Origin: CAYYAQ01 sp964469555
GTDB lineage: Bacteria > Planctomycetota > UBA1135 > UBA2386
DNA: 8,208 nucleotides
Direction of reading: 5' to 3'
Assembly (NCBI GenBank): GCA_964469555.1
Contig: CAYYAQ010000205.1
Location: forward strand, 1-8,208
Below are positions 6,932-8,208 of the stretch, one piece after another (position 1 is the first letter of the stretch; every line of letters begins with the position of its first letter). Under the pieces are notes generated by a model. It made no database searches. It saw nothing but the letters and a program-made list of their open reading frames with translations, and had not been told where the DNA came from. The position numbers and the translations under genes are program-made.

Positions 6932-7450
6932 ATGATCATCGAATCGCCGTTGCACCCCTTTCTCGTTCATCTCCCGCTCGGTTTGGTCGCGGTTCTTCCC
7001 GTGTTGTCTACGTGGGCTCTGATCGCTCGTCGACGATCGAGTACGCCGGGCATGATCTGGGCCGTGGTTGTGGCTCTCCACGCCGGCCTTGCCGTGAGTG
7101 CGTGGTTCGCTGCCGAGGTCGGTGAGCGCAGTCTTCACATCGTCGAACCGGTGGTCCAAGAGCGATTCCTCGACATGCACACCGAGGCTGGCGATCGCCT
7201 GCAACTCGCGACGGGAGTGGCTTTTCTCGTCTGCCTCGCCGGTCTCGCCCGGGATCGCGTGGGCCGTGTCGGAAGGATCGCGACTACCGCTCTCGCGTGG
7301 GGGATGCTGTTCCTCGGCTACGAGGCTGGGCAGACGGGTGGAGAGTTGGTGTATCGGCACGGAGCGGCGCGAGCGTTCGCGGAACCGGGTTCCACCGTCG
7401 ATCCCACCCCCGATGAGCGTTCGGGCACTGGAAGGAACGGGGGCCGATAG
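6932..7450 (+). CDS. DUF2231-family four-helix membrane protein
   Basis: The product is 172 residues with four hydrophobic segments (about 10-31, 41-61, 92-106, 115-131). It begins with the PLHPFLVHLPLGL motif that marks DUF2231 proteins. Histidines His8, His13, His50 and His83 lie in or beside the helices, and the family-like GGELVYRHG segment near residues 136-144 precedes a hydrophilic, disordered-looking tail. The family has no established function. Conserved membrane histidines have led to suggestions of heme or metal binding, which nothing here proves. It starts 24 nt after the transporter-hemerythrin stop and is on the same strand, so it is probably co-transcribed and may serve the same process, for example as a redox or membrane partner. 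No strong ribosome-binding site is visible before the ATG. Confidence 0.85.
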   Translation: MIIESPLHPFLVHLPLGLVAVLPVLSTWALIARRRSSTPGMIWAVVVALHAGLAVSAWFAAEVGERSLHIVEPVVQERFLDMHTEAGDRLQLATGVAFLVCLAGLARDRVGRVGRIATTALAWGMLFLGYEAGQTGGELVYRHGAARAFAEPGSTVDPTPDERSGTGRNGGR

Positions 7451-7459
7451 CGAAGGGGT

Positions 7460-7493
7460 GGCCTCCCAGCCACGACTATGGATCCAGGAGGCC
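7460..7493. repeat. Inverted repeat after the DUF2231 gene
   Basis: GGCCTCC (7460-7466) and GGAGGCC (7487-7493) are perfect 7-bp arms with a 20-nt loop, which itself contains the 8-bp palindrome TGGATCCA. It lies between the stops of two convergent genes (DUF2231 on plus, Rrf2 remnant on minus), where a bidirectional terminator would be expected, but no T-run flanks either side. Chance occurrence in GC-rich DNA is possible. Confidence 0.3.
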
Positions 7494-7509
7494 GGGAACG
7501 CGGTCGACA

Positions 7510-7626
7510 TCAGCCAGTGTCGTCTTGTTCATCCAAGTCGTTCACGATTCCGCGCAAGGCGCTGTACTGGGCGTGTAGCAGACAGTGGTTGTCGGGGGCA
7601 CACTGACCCCATCCGAACGCGCAGGA
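7510..7626 (-). pseudogene. Rrf2-family transcriptional regulator, 3' remnant with cysteine cluster
   Basis: On the minus strand the last 37 codons before a TGA (complement 7510-7512) read CAFGWGQCAPDNHCLLHAQY and then SALRGIV plus an acidic tail. The three cysteines with x6 and x5 spacing, followed at once by LH and an LR-containing helix, are the hallmark of the C-terminal cluster region of Rrf2 proteins (the IscR/NsrR group), where they bind an Fe-S cluster that senses NO, iron or redox state. The first cysteine codon is 7621-7623. The upstream winged-helix part, about 90-100 residues, is absent: the frame continues only as antisense of the cyclase-like gene. It is therefore a remnant cut at about 7624-7632. 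An NO-sensing regulator would fit a nitrate-respiration locus, but the fragment alone does not show which signal it sensed. Confidence 0.62.
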
Positions 7627-8010
7627 CTCGTGCTCGGTTCGCCCATCGCCCGCGTTCACAGCGCCGGCGCGATCACGCGCGATGCTCTCGCCGCACTCGA
7701 TCTCGACGGTGTTGAGCGGTTGCTCGTGAACACGCGATCCCAACCTGGTCCGACGTGGTTCGCGGATCCGTTCGCCTACCTCGAACCCGCCGCCGCGGAA
7801 CTCCTCGCCGAACTCGGCATCGTGCTGTTCGGCATCGCAGTTTCTCGGTCGATGACCGGGAGAGCAAGGACCTGCCGTCCCACCACGCGCTGGATCGCGT
7901 CGTATCCGCGGCGGACCTGGACTTCCTCGATCCGGTTGGCGGTTGCCGGCTCGACCCTTCGTGCTTTCCGGTTCATGGCCCGACGCACGCTCTGAGAGGC
8001 GCGTCCCGCA
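7627..8010 (+). pseudogene. Cyclase-family (kynurenine formamidase-like) hydrolase, truncated and frameshifted
   Basis: From about 7627 the product reads LVLGSPIARVHSAG, then ITRDALAALDLDGVERLLVNTR, then FAYLEPAAAELLAELGIVLFGI. This is the middle of a cyclase-family metal-dependent hydrolase. At about 7837 the frame changes. Adding one base restores GIDSFSVDDRESKDLPSHHAL, the usual family motif with its conserved His residues. Downstream the frame becomes unclear; an FRFM...RRTL stretch before the TGA at 7993-7995 may be the worn C-terminus. The N-terminal HxGTHxDxPxH metal-binding region is missing: the DNA at that position belongs to the oppositely oriented Rrf2 remnant. The GTG at 7585 lies within that remnant and is not a native start. 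Family members hydrolyse N-formylkynurenine or similar cyclic or amide substrates; this copy should be inactive. Confidence 0.78.
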
Positions 8011-8017
8011 GCCTGCG

Positions 8018-8208
8018 CTACTTGCCTTTCTTCAGAAGCCCGACCATCGCCTCGCCCATCGCGAGTCCCACATCCATGTAGGTCTTGGCGTTCCCGCCGT
8101 AGTGACTGTTGGCGCTGCCGCCGTGGCAGAAGGGGTTGGCGTAGACAGAGGCGACGTTGCCCTTGAACTCCTTGTATTTGCCTTTCCTGCCGTCGACCGC
8201 GAGCTGGG
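8018..8208 (-). CDS. 3' end of a gene resembling sialate O-acetylesterase-like (SASA) proteins
   Basis: The minus strand is open from the right edge (first full codon 8206-8204) to a TAG (complement 8018-8020), giving 62 residues. They include KYKEFKGNVASVYANPFCHG, a GSANSHYGGNAKTYM stretch and an ending GLAMGEAMVGLLKKGK. I recognise this from C-termini of proteins annotated as sialate O-acetylesterase or SASA-domain carbohydrate esterases, frequent in planctomycetes and relatives. The assignment rests on memory of a short tail with no catalytic Ser visible. These enzymes remove acetyl groups from sugars outside the cytoplasm, and the signal peptide would lie outside the window. The gene is convergent with the cyclase-like remnant and unrelated to nitrate respiration, so it probably marks the right boundary of the nitrate locus. 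Frame and stop are clear; function is moderate. Confidence 0.5.
   Translation of the reverse strand, partial: QLAVDGRKGKYKEFKGNVASVYANPFCHGGSANSHYGGNAKTYMDVGLAMGEAMVGLLKKGK

Noticed and set aside
7585..7629. GTG at 7585 as the start of the cyclase-like gene
   Set aside because: The bases encode the antisense of the Rrf2 cysteine tail; cyclase similarity begins only at about 7627.
1..8208. tRNA or rRNA genes, CRISPR arrays, insertion sequences or attachment sites
   Set aside because: Reading both strands I saw no tRNA-like cloverleaf, spaced repeats, transposase motifs or long terminal inverted repeats. The junctions look like deletions without a visible mobile element.

Overview
The window is GC-rich bacterial DNA, densely coding and almost all on the + strand. 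It carries the 3' part of a respiratory nitrate reductase operon and a nitrate/nitrite transport region, followed by eroded genes. The organism is most simply a facultative anaerobe that respires nitrate. The last partial gene (minus strand) resembles the tails of sialate O-acetylesterase-like (SASA) proteins that I associate with Planctomycetota/Verrucomicrobiota. That is only a weak taxonomic hint; nothing here fixes the phylum.

Bases 1-1958 hold narH (3' end only), narJ and narI, with a 2-nt gap and then a 4-nt overlap. They encode the Fe-S subunit, the assembly chaperone and the diheme cytochrome b membrane anchor of NarGHI. After a 162-nt gap containing a GC hairpin comes narK (2121-3749), a full-length NNP-family nitrate/nitrite transporter.

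Bases 3811-4936 are damaged. A good ribosome-binding site and the first ~27 codons of a second narK-type gene run directly into the 3' part of a DoxX-family gene in another frame, which looks like a deletion scar. No gene was recognised in the next 240 nt (4161-4400). A universal stress protein gene then follows, recognisable along its whole length but carrying two apparent +1 frameshifts.

Bases 4967-7450 hold two intact genes 24 nt apart. The first encodes a 646-residue NNP-type MFS transporter with an ~80-residue insert between TM9 and TM10 and a C-terminal bacteriohemerythrin domain with all seven diiron ligands. The second encodes a small DUF2231 membrane protein. The fusion is the most interesting item: a nitrate/nitrite carrier physically joined to an O2/NO-type diiron sensor or binding domain.

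Bases 7451-8017 are damaged again. The 3' end of an Rrf2-family (IscR/NsrR-like) regulator on the minus strand abuts a cyclase-family (kynurenine-formamidase-like) gene on the plus strand that lacks its metal-binding N-terminus and is frameshifted. The window closes with the SASA-like 3' fragment (8018-8208, minus).

Taken together, NarGHI reduces nitrate at the membrane, NarK exchanges nitrate and nitrite, and the transporter-hemerythrin fusion may add oxygen- or NO-responsive transport. The remnants on both sides suggest gene loss and rearrangement around this pair. Assembly or consensus error must be excluded before that is accepted.
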